NCBI GenBank assembly: GCA_027487435.1
Contig: JAIYDP010000003.1
Span: 23,466-87,465, forward strand
Reading direction: 5' to 3'
From: Verrucomicrobiaceae bacterium
GTDB taxonomy: Bacteria; Verrucomicrobiota; Verrucomicrobiia; Verrucomicrobiales; Akkermansiaceae
DNA: 64,000 nt
Shown here: one piece after another, positions 36,425 to 50,456 of the stretch
How the letters are laid out: each line of letters opens with the position of its first letter
How positions within the stretch are numbered: the first letter of the stretch is position 1
The notes under the pieces: generated by a model
What the model was told of the DNA's origin: nothing
What the model saw: only the letters and a program-made list of their open reading frames with translations
The model's database searches: none
Program-made: the position numbers and the translations under genes

Positions 36425-38096
36425 ATGGTTGAACCGTTTGGAGCTGCGCCGTCCATTTTTATTGATCCCGATGAAGATATCGATATGCTTCCACAGCCAT
36501 TCAGGATGATTTCACATGTCCTGGAAAATGTAATAGAAGATGCTCTTGACTCGCTGTCATCGACTTCATCGCCGGGCGGAGGCCGAAATGACGTCGTCTC
36601 AACGACTCCTGCTTTCACTATGAACATCCCCGAAGTGCTTTCAATAACTCATCTCAGTGCTGGTGTTCTTGTTTTTGCTGGAACATCCACTGGCGACGTA
36701 CGCGTGATCAACGCCTTGCGCGGCAGAATCCAGTCGACTGTTACTGTTGAGGCCTCTTCTTCCATCACCTTTCTCCAGTCCTTCTTCGACAGAGTGCTTA
36801 TCGCCATCACATCTACAGGCAACGCCGTTTTCTACGCTATCGTGCCATCAAGGTCTCCGTACATAATCCCCTACGCAAAAGCCACTCTCCCGAACGCAAC
36901 AAAGGCCTCCATGAGCAAGGACCTAACCCGCGCCGTCCTCATCGTCGCCAACTCCGCTTCCATTCTCGAAGTCGTCGCCCTCCCTAAAGAGCTCGCCGTC
37001 GCCGAAACTGCCGACGACGAGGCCGACGAAGAAAAAGAAGCCGCCATCGTCGACGCCCTCGCAGCCCTCGCGAAGCTGCCCCCTGCGCTGCTGCGGGTCG
37101 TCCATCAAACGACGGTTGCGGGTGATGAGGCGGACGTTCAGATGACGTACGCGCCCTGCCGGAGGGAGATGGGGCAGCTCCCGTCGTCGTTTTGCGACGG
37201 GGTTGTCATTTTTGCAATGGGGGGCTCTAAATGGAGGCGTCTCATCGCGAGGGGCGCGTCCTTCGACCGTCCGCGCTCACCCCCTTCCCTCTAACGACTA
37301 AAGAGGCTTTCGAAGCCATCACCCCCTCAAAAGTCATCGCAGCCGCCGTCTCCCCCAACGCCCTCGTCGCCGCCCTTGCGCTCGCCAACGCCTCCGTCCA
37401 ATTCCTTGACCTCCTCTCAGGTCCCTCCTCCCCTGCCCCCACCCCTCATTTCATCCGCAGGCGCTCTCCTCCGCGCAGTCGCCGTTCCGGCAGCCGCATC
37501 ATCCATCGCCTTTCAGACCCCAAGCCTCCTTGCGACTGTTCTTAAAGACAATACGATTTGCCTTTTAGATGCTCGCAAGGACGCGCCCGTGTGGACGTCC
37601 CAAAACCTCCCATACCCCCCCCTCTCTCTTCATCCCCTCCTCATCCCTTTTGTGAGCTTCCCCATCCACCCGCATCCTCACCCTCCCCCCTAGTTCGCCG
37701 TTGCAACAGCCTCCAGCATTTGCATTTTTTCCGAAGACGCCCCCGCCCCCGTTGCCCAACTCGTTCTGAAGGGTCGCGTCGACAAAATCTCCGCCGCGGG
37801 GGATCAAATCGCCGCCCTCGATGGCCCCTCCCTCCTCCTCTTCCGCCCTGTCGACTTCCTCTCCGCTCTCATCCCCCCCCTTCATTTGGCGAAGCAAGCC
37901 TTCGGCCGTCAAGTCTAACTCCCATCCGCTCCGTAGTCTCACCCCCCCCCCGTAGAGCGCATTGGAGCTGTACAGCAATTATCTCATCTCGAAAGCCCAT
38001 CAGCCGTCGGAAAATTTTCTCCGCGATGCTCGCGCCCTGACGGGCGCGCCAACCGCATCGCGGCCATCCTCCCGCAATCGTGAGCATATTTTTTAA
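36425..38096 (+). CDS. WD-repeat-like protein, WDR93-like
   Basis: The N-terminus has acidic IDPDEDIDMLPQPFRMISHV, a motif like the start of WDR93, a ciliary WD protein. Beta-propeller strands follow, such as VLVFAGTSTGDVRVINALRG, RVLIAITSTGNAVFYAIVPS and VIAAAVSPNALVAALALANA. Later exons give ATVLKDNTICLLDARKDAPV and SICIFSEDAPAPVAQLVLKG. A short last exon ends AHQPSENFLRDARALTGAP before TAA at 38094. Four or more introns of about 40 nt are needed. The family name rests on the N-terminal motif and overall fold, so it is tentative. Confidence 0.45.
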
Positions 38097-38152
38097 AATT
38101 GATTCTTTGATCCAATTGAAAAGACTCTTTGAGGCGTCGACTGTCGCTGAAA

Positions 38153-38479
38153 ATGCCTGAATTTGTGTTTAATTCGGTAGCTACGAAGCCGGGCTCAAGT
38201 TCTACTCGCGTGTCGTCCTCCAGTTCGCGCGCCCATTCGTCCGGCGCGCGCTCGTCCAAAACCTCTCACAGCGACCGTTTGCGCGCTCATGTCGCGGGAC
38301 AAGGCGACAAAGGAGGGGGCTTTGCCGTCGACGTGACGTCGTCGGCAAGCAACGGCTACTTCGACGCAGCAGATGCTGTCATGGCGGATTTAGAGAAGCG
38401 CGGGAGCGAGCGGCTGGCGCGTCAAGCGCGCGTTGCGAAGCGTCAAGAGGAGCTGAGGGCGCTGCAAACAAAAAGCTAA
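38153..38479 (+). CDS. Small Ser-rich unknown protein
   Basis: An uninterrupted frame of 108 residues. MPEFVFNSVATKPGSS is followed by a Ser/Arg stretch (STRVSSSSSRAHSSGARSS) and a C-terminal helix (GSERLARQARVAKRQEELRA). There are no other exons, signal or recognised domain. It lies 56 bp after the WDR93-like gene and its stop is 45 bp from the TMEM104 stop, so it has little room for a separate regulatory region. Confidence 0.45.
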   Translation: MPEFVFNSVATKPGSSSTRVSSSSSRAHSSGARSSKTSHSDRLRAHVAGQGDKGGGFAVDVTSSASNGYFDAADAVMADLEKRGSERLARQARVAKRQEELRALQTKS

Positions 38480-38524
38480 GCTGGTACTGAATGTACTTTA
38501 GAGTGTAACATACAATGGGGTGCG

Positions 38525-40051
38525 TCAGCAAGAGGAGGACTTCACGCGGAGGTAAATGTTCCAAATAGTGAGGGGGAGGGTGGCTGCAGCCCAGACGAGG
38601 ACGGCGACAGGCCACGCGCGGTGGCGGAAGGGGCTCTCCGCGTCGAAGCGGACGACGCCGAAGGTTGCGCGGGCGCGGCGTCGTGCCTCCATGACCATAA
38701 AGGAGGGAGCGAGGTACATTATCCCTGACAGAGTTTAAGGGGGGCAGTAATGGATTTACCTAGCCCTGCGACGCTACCCGTGACGTTGATGAGGGTGCCG
38801 ATGTTGCGCGTGGCGAAAGCGACGATGAGAGCGGGCACGACGGCGAGGAGGGGGGCGATGGCGCGTAGAAGGGGGACGGGGATGGAAGGGGCGGCTCGAG
38901 TCAGGATAGCGGCGATGTTGTTGCGGAGGGTGATCGAAATGAGGAGGAAGTTTGGGATGAGGGTGATGACGGGGTAGAGGATGAGGACGGCGGCAAGCCA
39001 CTGGAGGCGGTAGTCGCGAAAGTTAAGGGTGAACACGCTTTTGATGGTACAATTGGAGAGGTCAGCGGCGGAGCAGGAGCGGTCATGGCCGGCGAAGGCA
39101 AACAGGCCGATGAGGGAGAAGGAGATGTAGAGGGCGTAGATGACGGCGAAGACGGAGAGGGTGAGCGAGTTGAGGCGACGCTTGGAGTTGATGGGGGCGA
39201 TGATGGCTGGGAGGGAGTGGTGGCACATAAAAGCGTAGATTGCGACGCCGAAGAGGACTGTGAGGCCTGAGAGGTCGAAGAGGCGGGCATTGGAGAGGGA
39301 AAGGCATTGAGAGGGGGAGGGGAGGTTGGGGCAGTTGGAGGCGAGGAAGGAGATTGAGATTGCAATCATGGCAAAAAATGAGAAGTAGCGCATGACGAGG
39401 GACACGGCATGGAGGAGCTTCTGCTTTTGGATGTTCGAGTAGGCGAAGGGGAGCGCTACAACAGAGAAGGCCACAAGGAAAAAGTAGTAGACGTCGCCGC
39501 CGTCATGGCACGGCGTTGATGTCCCGTCGATGACCCAAGACCCGAGATGGAGGGTGCCGGTGAAATTGGAGAGGGAGACGACGATGGTGACGGCGTAAAT
39601 TGCAAGGTCGCCAAAGAGGTAGAGGGATATGCAAACGGAAAGAGCGCGGTGGCCCCACGCTGGAAGGAATGTGTGTGCCATGTTCATTAATTCAGTCTTT
39701 CTGGCGATGTCGAAGAGGTCTGCGGAGACTGGCTCTTTCAGCTCACTGCTTAAGAGAGGTGTTGCGCTTTCGTGCTGTTCATGAGCAGCAAAGGCATTGG
39801 CTATTGCCATGCATTCCGTTACAAACGTAAGAGTGACGTACGCAAAGAAAGCCACTACCAGTAAAAACAACGACGCCAGCAAAAACCCAGAGACCTCAAA
39901 CGCCTGACGACGTCAGGCATTGCGCAGGAGTGTCTACAAGAGGAAGCGCCAGGGCTCCAACGCCAAGAATAACGTTGAAGAGATAAGTGGCGCCTAGCAA
40001 TGGTCTGTACGGAGGGCCAGGGTCAGAGCTGTCGCCGTCGCCAGCTCCCAT
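38525..40051 (-). CDS. TMEM104: TMEM104-like transmembrane protein (amino-acid transporter fold)
   Basis: The first exon has YRPLLGATYLFNVILGVGAL, then a 34-nt intron leads to SGFLLASLFLLVVAFF and FVTECMAIANAFAAHEQHES. Other matches are LYLFGDLAIYAVTIVVSLSN, YSNIQKQKLLHAVSLVMRYF, LFGVAIYAFMCHHSLPAIIA and RNNIAAILTRAAPSIPVP. The FVxExMAxANA, YLYGDLAIYA and CxHSLP motifs agree with human TMEM104. About ten hydrophobic segments are seen. The substrate is unknown. A 35-nt intron near 38720-38755 leads to the last exon. The start diverges from TIM8, 43 bp away. Confidence 0.85.
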
Positions 40052-40093
40052 TTGATAACAACAGTTTTACACTTTCTGTTATTTTAGGAAGTA

Positions 40094-40339
40094 ATGTCCA
40101 CCTTCAAGCTTGATGACTCCGGAATGACCGAAGTGAAAGGCTTCATGGAGCAAGAAAACCAAAGATATCAACTGCAGCAAGTCATCAACAGGATGTCCGA
40201 GATGTGCTGGGAAAAATGCGTGCCAACGCCTGACAGGGAGTTGTCGAAGTCGGAGAGGACGTGTATTTCTAATTGCGTTGATCGTTTTCTTGATACAAAC
40301 GTGTTTGTTGCTAACCGGATAACGAAGCAGAAGAAGTAA
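40094..40339 (+). CDS. TIM8: Small Tim chaperone, TIM8-like
   Basis: Small Tims carry hydrophobic inner-membrane precursors across the mitochondrial intermembrane space. The frame of 81 residues has the twin CX3C motif as CWEKC and CISNC, 14 residues apart, the usual spacing. An N-terminal helix (FMEQENQRYQLQQVINRMSE) and the tail after NCVDRFLD match TIM8 best. Single exon, typical length. It converges on LZTFL1. Confidence 0.85.
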   Translation: MSTFKLDDSGMTEVKGFMEQENQRYQLQQVINRMSEMCWEKCVPTPDRELSKSERTCISNCVDRFLDTNVFVANRITKQKK

Positions 40340-40355
40340 ATAGTCACACTTTACA

Positions 40356-41404
40356 CTAGTCCTCACCCTCAATGTCTCCATCGTCCCTCCAACCCAACCT
40401 TCGCGGGTCAGAGCAAACGTTCTTTGTGCACACTTCTCAAGATGCGATCGGAGCTTCTTGATTTGTTCGTTCTTCTTTGCAACCATATTTTTCATGCTGA
40501 CAAATTGGCTTGTCTTCATGACTTTGTCTTGCAATTGCCGCTGCAATTCTTGAGCTTCCCCTTGGCACCTTGCTAGCTGAGACTGCATCGTCATCAGTTA
40601 ATTAACAAAATAACCCGAGTGTGTTCTTGAGAGGAATCAAGTTTGCCCTCCACGCTCTCAACTTTCCTGGACAGCGCTGCATTGTTTTCCCTCAACTCTG
40701 CAATCTAAAAGTCTGAGATATGCAAGAGAAAATCGACAGCAGAGTTCAACGCAGCAACCTTAGCTTTCAAATTCGCGTTTTCTGCCTGAATCTCCTCCAT
40801 CGCTTTCAAATCAACATTGGCATTGGTCATCGAAGGCAGAGACGGAAGCCTCGACAACTTTGAGTCAGGGAACTACCGTTCGTTAAAATTTAACACAACA
40901 GGCAAACAGAGGCTGACTTGAATGACGCAGCGGTCCCTTTATCTTCCAACGAAGCGACTGCGGCCACCATATTTCTTTAAGCTAAGAATAAGCAAATAAG
41001 TGAATCCACCTATCCTCAGAGCGGGAAACATCAATAGAGAGAGAAAGGCCTTGACTCTGGGCAGCTTCCAAAAACAACGACATAGACACTGCTGATAGAT
41101 GCGATGCGGACCTCAATTCCGTCTCGATGCAGGTGACTGCAGCGCTGCGGACCGAATCGAGGATTTCAATGGCTTCGGCATTGTTGTATATTTCATTGGT
41201 AACACTGCATGCGTTACCTTCACAACGAACAGTCCAACGATTCTTTGATATCGTTGATTACGCTAAGAAGCTCCCGAAGGGAGATGTCTCTGCGATTCTT
41301 CATAAACTTCAGGTAGCTGAGAACCTGAGAATATCTTAGTTAGGACAAAAAGAAGCAACCTGCTGCCCATGCTTCTCAGTAAGTTTCGATTCCAGACTCT
41401 CCAT
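40356..41404 (-). CDS. LZTFL1: LZTFL1-like BBSome regulator
   Basis: LZTFL1 controls BBSome entry into cilia. The start MESLESKLTEKHGQQ splices across a 36-nt intron to VLSYLKFMKNRRDISLRELL, then VINDIKESL, matching the LZTFL1 N-terminus. The middle contains IEILDSVRSAAVTCIETELR. A coiled coil follows, and the C-terminal LQDKVMKTSQFVSMKNMVAK then KNEQIKKLRSHLEK. A final intron gives LGWRDDGDIEGED. The motif MKxxxxKKNxQIKxLRxxL is characteristic. Several exons in the middle (40640-41000) were not placed exactly. Confidence 0.8.
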
Positions 41405-41713
41405 TTTAACAGGCAATTTTAACTTTGTTTGAGTCATTGTTGTTCAGTGCCCGTTCACAGTTTTGGGGGGTCTTTGATGCGATACGGATCATTCTTGGTA
41501 GCTTACTTTCATTTAAAGAACCCTTTTGCTGATCTTCAAGAGAGATTAGTTTGCGGTGCAGCGAAACTCTCTGCAGAGCCCCAAGCAGCTGTTAATTGTC
41601 TTTGGGTCCCAAGTGGGCTGTGTTAGAAGTTTCTTTGGGCAATCTGAAAGCGGCCACGTTGTCCAAATCTAACTAACAAACAACTCGAATTTTGAGTTTT
41701 CAAGTTCGAGAAC
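41405..41713. other. Intergenic interval upstream of the SERCA gene
   Basis: About 310 bp between two divergent starts (LZTFL1 and SERCA), much longer than the other divergent gaps in this window. I see no convincing exon, tRNA or repeat. It may hold a promoter or an untranslated exon. Confidence 0.4.
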
Positions 41714-45357
<3,644 letters not shown>

Positions 45358-45407
45358 CATCACATCACGTCAGCCACACCACCCCCCAAAAAACATCAAC
45401 AGCGGCA

Positions 45408-46004
45408 TCACTTCTCCTCCGTCTCGCCGATCCCCTTCGTCTTGTGCAGCTCAAACCAGTGGTGGTCCTCCTTCACCTTCTGCAGCCGAATCGTGACCGT
45501 GTTGGACGACACTTTGTACGAGCACTACGCCGTCACCGTCACCCGCACCCTCCCCCCACCTTCTCTTCCACGATCTCTTCCGTCAGCTTCGGCACCTGAA
45601 ACCTATGGTTCCGCCCCTTGTACCCCAACACTTTGCAGCAAAATGTCCTCCGCCCAAACGAAATCTGCACCGACGACGGGGGCAACAACCCCACCCCCTC
45701 CAGCGGGATGTACACTTTAACAAAAGTCTTGCAGTCCTCAAAGCTGTACCGCGCAATCGTAAGGTACTCTTCCAATTCCTGCGCCTTGGGGGCCCGCTTC
45801 TGAAGAAGCCGAGGCTCCTCTCGCGGCGCCGCATCCTCCTCTTTCTTCTGAGCCCAATAGTAGTACGACCGGTCCCCAGCGCGGATCCGGCTCGCCTCAA
45901 TTGCTGAAGCATCGTGGGGGATTGGCGCTGCTTCCCTTGCGTCTAGCAGGGGGTCAATGGGTTCCCAAGTGGAGGGGGGGACCTCGCGACGCTTCGTCAG
46001 CCAT
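45408..46004 (-). CDS. CACYBP: CacyBP/SIP-like CS-domain protein
   Basis: CacyBP/SIP is a CS-domain adaptor in Siah-type ubiquitination. The start MADEASR joins through a 40-nt intron to DAREAAPIPHDASAIEASRI. The CS domain reads YSFEDCKTFVKVYIPLEGVG, then SVQISFGRRTFCCKVLGYKG and HRFQVPKLTEEI. A further intron leads to KVSSNTVTIRLQKVKEDHHW and FELHKTKG. YSFxxxxxFVKVYIxLxGV is the CacyBP version of the fold. A general CS-domain cochaperone is an alternative. Its end converges on the SERCA gene, 50 bp away. Confidence 0.7.
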
Positions 46005-46092
46005 TGCAACAAACACGTCCTCGCCCTTTGGGAGCGACACTGCTGGTTGGTGGTTTGAATAGATGCGGCCACTGCATAGTCAGTAACTTGAG

Positions 46093-46463
46093 TTAGGAGA
46101 TGCGGCACTTTTCGTTCCGCAGGACGAGCTGGTCCAAAATGAACGACGTGCTGTTTTTTGAGTTCAAGGCAGCGACAAACTCCTGGCTGATCAACGCACG
46201 TCCTGGCTGATGGCAACCTCAAGACCATTCAGCAATGTGTCTGCCTCAGTAGCCTTAAAGATGTGCGTGAACTGAACGTCATTGATCTCCGAGTGATAGT
46301 AGAGCTTCGTGACAAAAACCCCAGGGGTCTTCACTTGTGACTGCAATTCCGTTGGGCTTGCTGTCTGCTCAATGATTGTAAGGTAGATGTCGTCTCCGTT
46401 AGAGACAACGTCGATCAGTGAGCTCTGGGCGAGTATTTCAGAGCCGCTAGTGCGGTCAGACAT
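46093..46463 (-). CDS. Small unknown protein
   Basis: The frame starts MSDRTSGSEILAQSSLIDVV, runs through LYYHSEINDVQFTHIFKATE and ADTLLNGLEVAISQD. A 17-nt GT...AG gap, or a slightly longer intron, leads to EFVAALNSKNSTSFILDQLV and a stop at 46093. About 115 residues. Mixed helix and strand; I recognise no family. It sits on the same strand between two other small genes. Confidence 0.45.
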
Positions 46464-46475
46464 GAACAACAATCC

Positions 46476-46860
46476 TCACTCTTCCTTTTTAAAAACAAGA
46501 TGGCTTGGATCAATGATTGGAGATGACGGTTTCTTCTCTTGATACGCTGAACAAAACACCTGGTTCGTCATGAGAAGGCCAGGATAAAAATCAACATCGG
46601 CAGAGTCTGCGACTGTCATGGAAGCATCGTCCACTTTAAGCACATGGGTGTAGCTATCAATCGTAAGGATACGCACAACTCTTGGAACCTTTCTCTGGGA
46701 GGCGGCGGCGATTCGAGATGCAAGTACAGTTTCATGCGAATCTTCCAGAGAGACAGATAAAAGCGAAATTCCACCCATTAACATTGATTTTTAGAAGTAC
46801 ACTGCACAGACCAACGACTATCCAGAGCGCAATCACTACAGCATCATGCATGAGCAACAT
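46476..46860 (-). CDS. Small unknown protein with N-terminal membrane segment
   Basis: MLLMHDAVVIALWIVVGLC is a likely signal anchor. It splices to a soluble part, SHETVLASRIAAASQRKVPR, then VVRILTIDSYTHVLKVDDAS and PGLLMTNQVFCSAYQEKKPS, ending at TGA at 46476. The intron (about 60 nt) is not certain. About 110-120 residues. No family recognised. The next gene, on the same strand, begins 13 bp after this stop. Confidence 0.4.
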
Positions 46861-46956
46861 GTGCGGTTCACGCTTCCTCTGCGAGGAATCTTAACGGGGC
46901 GATCGGAGACCTCCAATTCCACGGGGCTCCGACTGTGATGTCGCTCCTGCTCGAAA

Positions 46957-48736
46957 TCAACGGAGCCACCAGAACCAGCCCACCTGGCCTTCATTTTCAC
47001 GCAATGTCGGCGCCAATTTGTAGCTAACTGCATCTTGAGCAATGTTCCCCTCTGATGGAATGTCCATGGGAGAGATTTCTTCAGCTTGATTTCCGACAGA
47101 GGCTCCTCGCTCTGACTCCCGCTGAGCTTCAGCTTGCGCTTCAGCTTGAGCTTGCGCTGGCGCTTGCGCTTGAGTTTGAGCTTGCGATGGCGCTTGCGCT
47201 TGCGCTTGAGCTTCAGGATGAACTTCAGCTTGCGCTAGCGCTTGCGCTTGTGCTTGAGCTTCAGCTTGAGCTTCAGCTTCAGCTTGCGCTGGCGCATGCG
47301 CTTGCGCTTGCGCTTGCGCTGGAGCTTGCGCTGGCGCATGCGCTTGTGCTTGCGCTGGCGCATGCGCTTGTGCTTGCGCTTGAGTTTGAGCTTGCGCTTG
47401 CACTTGCGCTTGAACAAGGGCTGGCTCACAAACTCGCAGAATGCTCTCAAATGCACCCGCTTTCACCGTTTCACCCCGACACTGTTCGAGCGCGTCCATC
47501 ACAACCTGAGGGGACAGCTTCATCGCATTCTTGGCAAAATGTTCAGCTCGTGGAATGAAGTTTCTGTCGTCAAACACGTAAAAATGCATGTCCCTTCGGC
47601 TCATCGAACACGCCAACCACTGGATCACAAACTTCAGCTCCTGACGGCAGTCAGCGCAGAAAATGAAAACATTAACCTTGTCGCCGTTAAAAGCGCCACA
47701 GCCCCACATTCCAGTCGCGACAGGTTGCCGGCAGCCCATTAGGGTGTAACCCTTCAGCGGCGCAGTCCCTTCGTCGAGGCAACCAAATCCGGCGCAAGCT
47801 TTTGTCAGCTCGCGCTCAAAGCTCCCTAACTGAGCCTTCCAATCGTTCGTCGCGAAGTTAATGGCGTCAACGGCGACAAAGATGGACGCAGCGTTGCCAG
47901 CAGGGGTCAGTGCAACGGCGTCATCCTCTGCGGGGCCGACGAACGCAAACGAGCGGCGATAGCCGACGTGCTTTGCCGTTCGGAACACGCCCGCGACAAC
48001 TACAGCCTCACTGTCCGTCATCCTTTTGCACAGGGCGACGGTTGCAAGGAGGCCTGCATGCGTGGCGAACATAATTTCTTCTTGGACGCAGCCGTAGCTG
48101 TACACCCCCCCCCCTAGGAACTGGTTTGCGAAATCAACGTGCAAAACGCCCGGTATGGTTGGGATTCCTCCTTCGAAAAACTGCACAGAGGAGAAGGGGA
48201 CGGTAGGATCACAGTGCTGAATGATGGGGGAGGAGTAGCGGGCGATGAAGAGCTTGCGAGTGGAAATCGAATGGGCCTTGGAGCAAGTCACGAGGTGACA
48301 AAGAATGGACGCCAGCTTTGAAGCGTCGCAATCGTATTCTGAGAAGGCGATGTATGCCATATGAGAGTCAGGGAAATCGAGCTGGTAGCGGATGACGTTG
48401 AAAAACATGCCGGCGATGACAGCTGAAACTGCTTGGAATGGGATTTCCAACTGAGCAGGAGCATATTCAAGCAACGGAAGTTTCTGAATGCTTTCATCGT
48501 CTTTCAGGAGGAGAGCTTGCTCGATAATGAATGGGATCGCCCCCACGAAGCTGCACAGTTACATTGGCAAACAAAATCAGAAAACTCAACGCCAATCATT
48601 TCGGCAGCCCTTCGAAGGCCAGGGCAATCTGGGCTTCTTTGATAAAGGACGCAAATGAGGGCACAGAGTTCGTCTACGGTACTGCAAGGCTTGATTGCTT
48701 CAAGTTTTGCAAAGTCCAGCCTATCTTCAAGAAACA
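46957..48736 (-). CDS. Poly(ADP-ribose) glycohydrolase (PARG), first paralogue
   Basis: PARG cleaves poly(ADP-ribose) chains. The catalytic macrodomain loop reads [20 protein letters not shown] then [11 protein letters not shown], holding the GGG and the QEE catalytic glutamates. Supporting motifs are [37 protein letters not shown] and [13 protein letters not shown]. Helical N-terminus, joined by a short intron near 48495-48550, precedes it. After the enzyme, a tail of about 110 residues is a Gln-Ala/Glu repeat (47098-47430), then a short acidic end. Introns and the exact first exon ([15 protein letters not shown]) were placed by eye. The upstream KAS stop is 8 bp away. Confidence 0.85.
47098..47430 (-). 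repeat. Tandem Gln-Ala/Glu coding repeat in PARG tail
   Basis: About 330 bp of imperfect 6- and 12-bp units (agc/tgc/ttg/gag types on the plus strand) encode [24 protein letters not shown] sequence on the minus strand. Because of its make-up the plus strand also stays open and encodes a Leu-rich phantom frame. It likely arose by slippage and may vary between strains. Confidence 0.8.
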
Positions 48737-48744
48737 TTAACAAC

Positions 48745-50302
48745 TTTATAATCGGAATTTAGAGAAACAAAGGGATGCATTTGTGCCCCCAAACCCGAAG
48801 GAATTGGACATTGCGTGCTTTGCCTGTAGAGGTTGGAGGCTTCGAATCAGCATGTGTTTGCAGTCGACGTCAGGGTCTTCGAGGTTTACAGTGCAGGGCG
48901 CAACTCCCTGAGACCTCAGGAGGCTGCAACGGATCTGTTACCTCGAAGAGAGATTGCACAGTGAACATGGCTTCGATGGCTCCTGCTGCACCCAAAAGAT
49001 GCCCCGTTGCGCCCTTGGTTATTTATTTTGTGCTTCCTTGGAGTTGGCTACCTTCGTTGACGAAACCATCACTCCGCTAGAGCCAAACAAGGCCATAAGG
49101 GCCCGAGCTTCCGACGCATCGCCAAGTGGAGTCGAAGTTGCGTGAGCGTTGACGTATCCCACCGACGCAGCTGCGATTTTTGCTTCCTCCAAACAAGCAG
49201 TCATGGCCCGAACGGCACCGTCCCCGTCCTCTGAGGAGGCAGAGATGTGAGCGGCATCAGCTTTGGGCGTCAGAATTTCATATATGGGCTGCACCCGATG
49301 ACCCGAACCCGACGACCTCTGCATACACCGTGGCGCCTCTTGCAGAAGCCGACGAAAGATCTTCCAAAAACAAAGCGCTTCGCTTTTAATGGATTTTTAA
49401 GTGATGGGCATACGCTGCCCCTTCCCCCATGACAAATCCATCGCGCCGCCTATCAAAGGGCCTGCTGTGTGAACCGCATAGTTTCGGTGCTCACCTTGAT
49501 GCGGCGGCGGGGTTGTCAAGAAATGACGTTGATAGCGCACGCATGCGACTGAAACCAGTGATTGCAAGTGGGTGTATGGCCGCCTCAGCGGCCCCAGCAA
49601 CCATTGCGTCTGCAAGGCCGTAGCGTATCAAACGAAACGCGTCCCCGATGCAGTGCGCCCCCGTGGCGCAGGCGGTCACCTGGCGCCGTCACTGGGCCCG
49701 GCGTGACTCAAACGGAGGAATGGTTCGGACCTTTAAGGCCGTGCGCGATGCTGATTTGGCCCTACTGCGTTGGGTGACTGCCGCTCAAGCTAAATACCGC
49801 TATCATGTTGATTAAGATGCGGGGTATGAAGTAAGGGCCTAAGGCGTGAGGGACCCCAGCTGACTCTCAACTCAGCTTCCGAGGCGTTCCTGCATCCAGA
49901 AGCTTAGACGCTTGAGCGATGTCCTCAAGAGACCCGATGCCGGATCCGAATGAAACTCTATTTCGTCTTGGTGATGTCTTGAAATAATGCAAACCCTATT
50001 CGGCACCGGTTCTTGTCCGTTATTTCATACCCACTGTCAGCGATTGCCTGTGCGTTGAGGGAGGACTCATAGCGGCATACTTGTCTGGCCACATTCAATC
50101 CAAATTCAATGAAGCGAGGGTGCTTGCTCGAACTGGGACCTGGGTCCGCCACACTGTGCACCACAGAGTCGGCAAAGCTCAGTTTGGAAGCTGGCGATTG
50201 AAAAGGCATATCCGTTATTCTGCGAAAGCATTCCTTAGCATTCAACCCAACGGGGCTTATGGCACCCATTCCCGTCACAACAACTCGCCTGAACATGCTC
50301 AT
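48745..50302 (-). CDS. 3-oxoacyl-[ACP] synthase II (FabF/OXSM type), fatty-acid synthesis
   Basis: KAS II condenses malonyl-ACP with a growing acyl chain. The start [20 protein letters not shown] is typical. The active site Cys lies in [20 protein letters not shown]. The first catalytic His lies in [20 protein letters not shown] and the second in [36 protein letters not shown] closes the protein. All three catalytic residues are therefore present. Many introns break the frame, among them two of 38 and 34 nt in the last third. The absence of an obvious presequence in the first exon leaves its location, likely mitochondrial, open. Confidence 0.85.
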
Positions 50303-50456
50303 TTACCAGGCACCTGCATGTTGAACATGCCATTGCAGTGAGGCCCATTGCCGTGGATAGCTTGCATTTCGCTGGACATATCGTTCCTACGGGGCTGGGG
50401 ATAGTCTCCTTTCGCTTGCATGACTTGAAATCATGGTCAATGTTTACGTGAACAGA

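Noticed and set aside
47098..47430. Tandem repeat as a CRISPR array
   Set aside because: Unit lengths of 6-12 bp without spacers, coding in frame for a QA repeat, and a eukaryotic host.
47055..47742. Leu-rich plus-strand frame ([12 protein letters not shown]) at the PARG tail
   Set aside because: It is the complement of the Gln-Ala coding repeat. PARG on the minus strand is continuous and carries the catalytic motifs.
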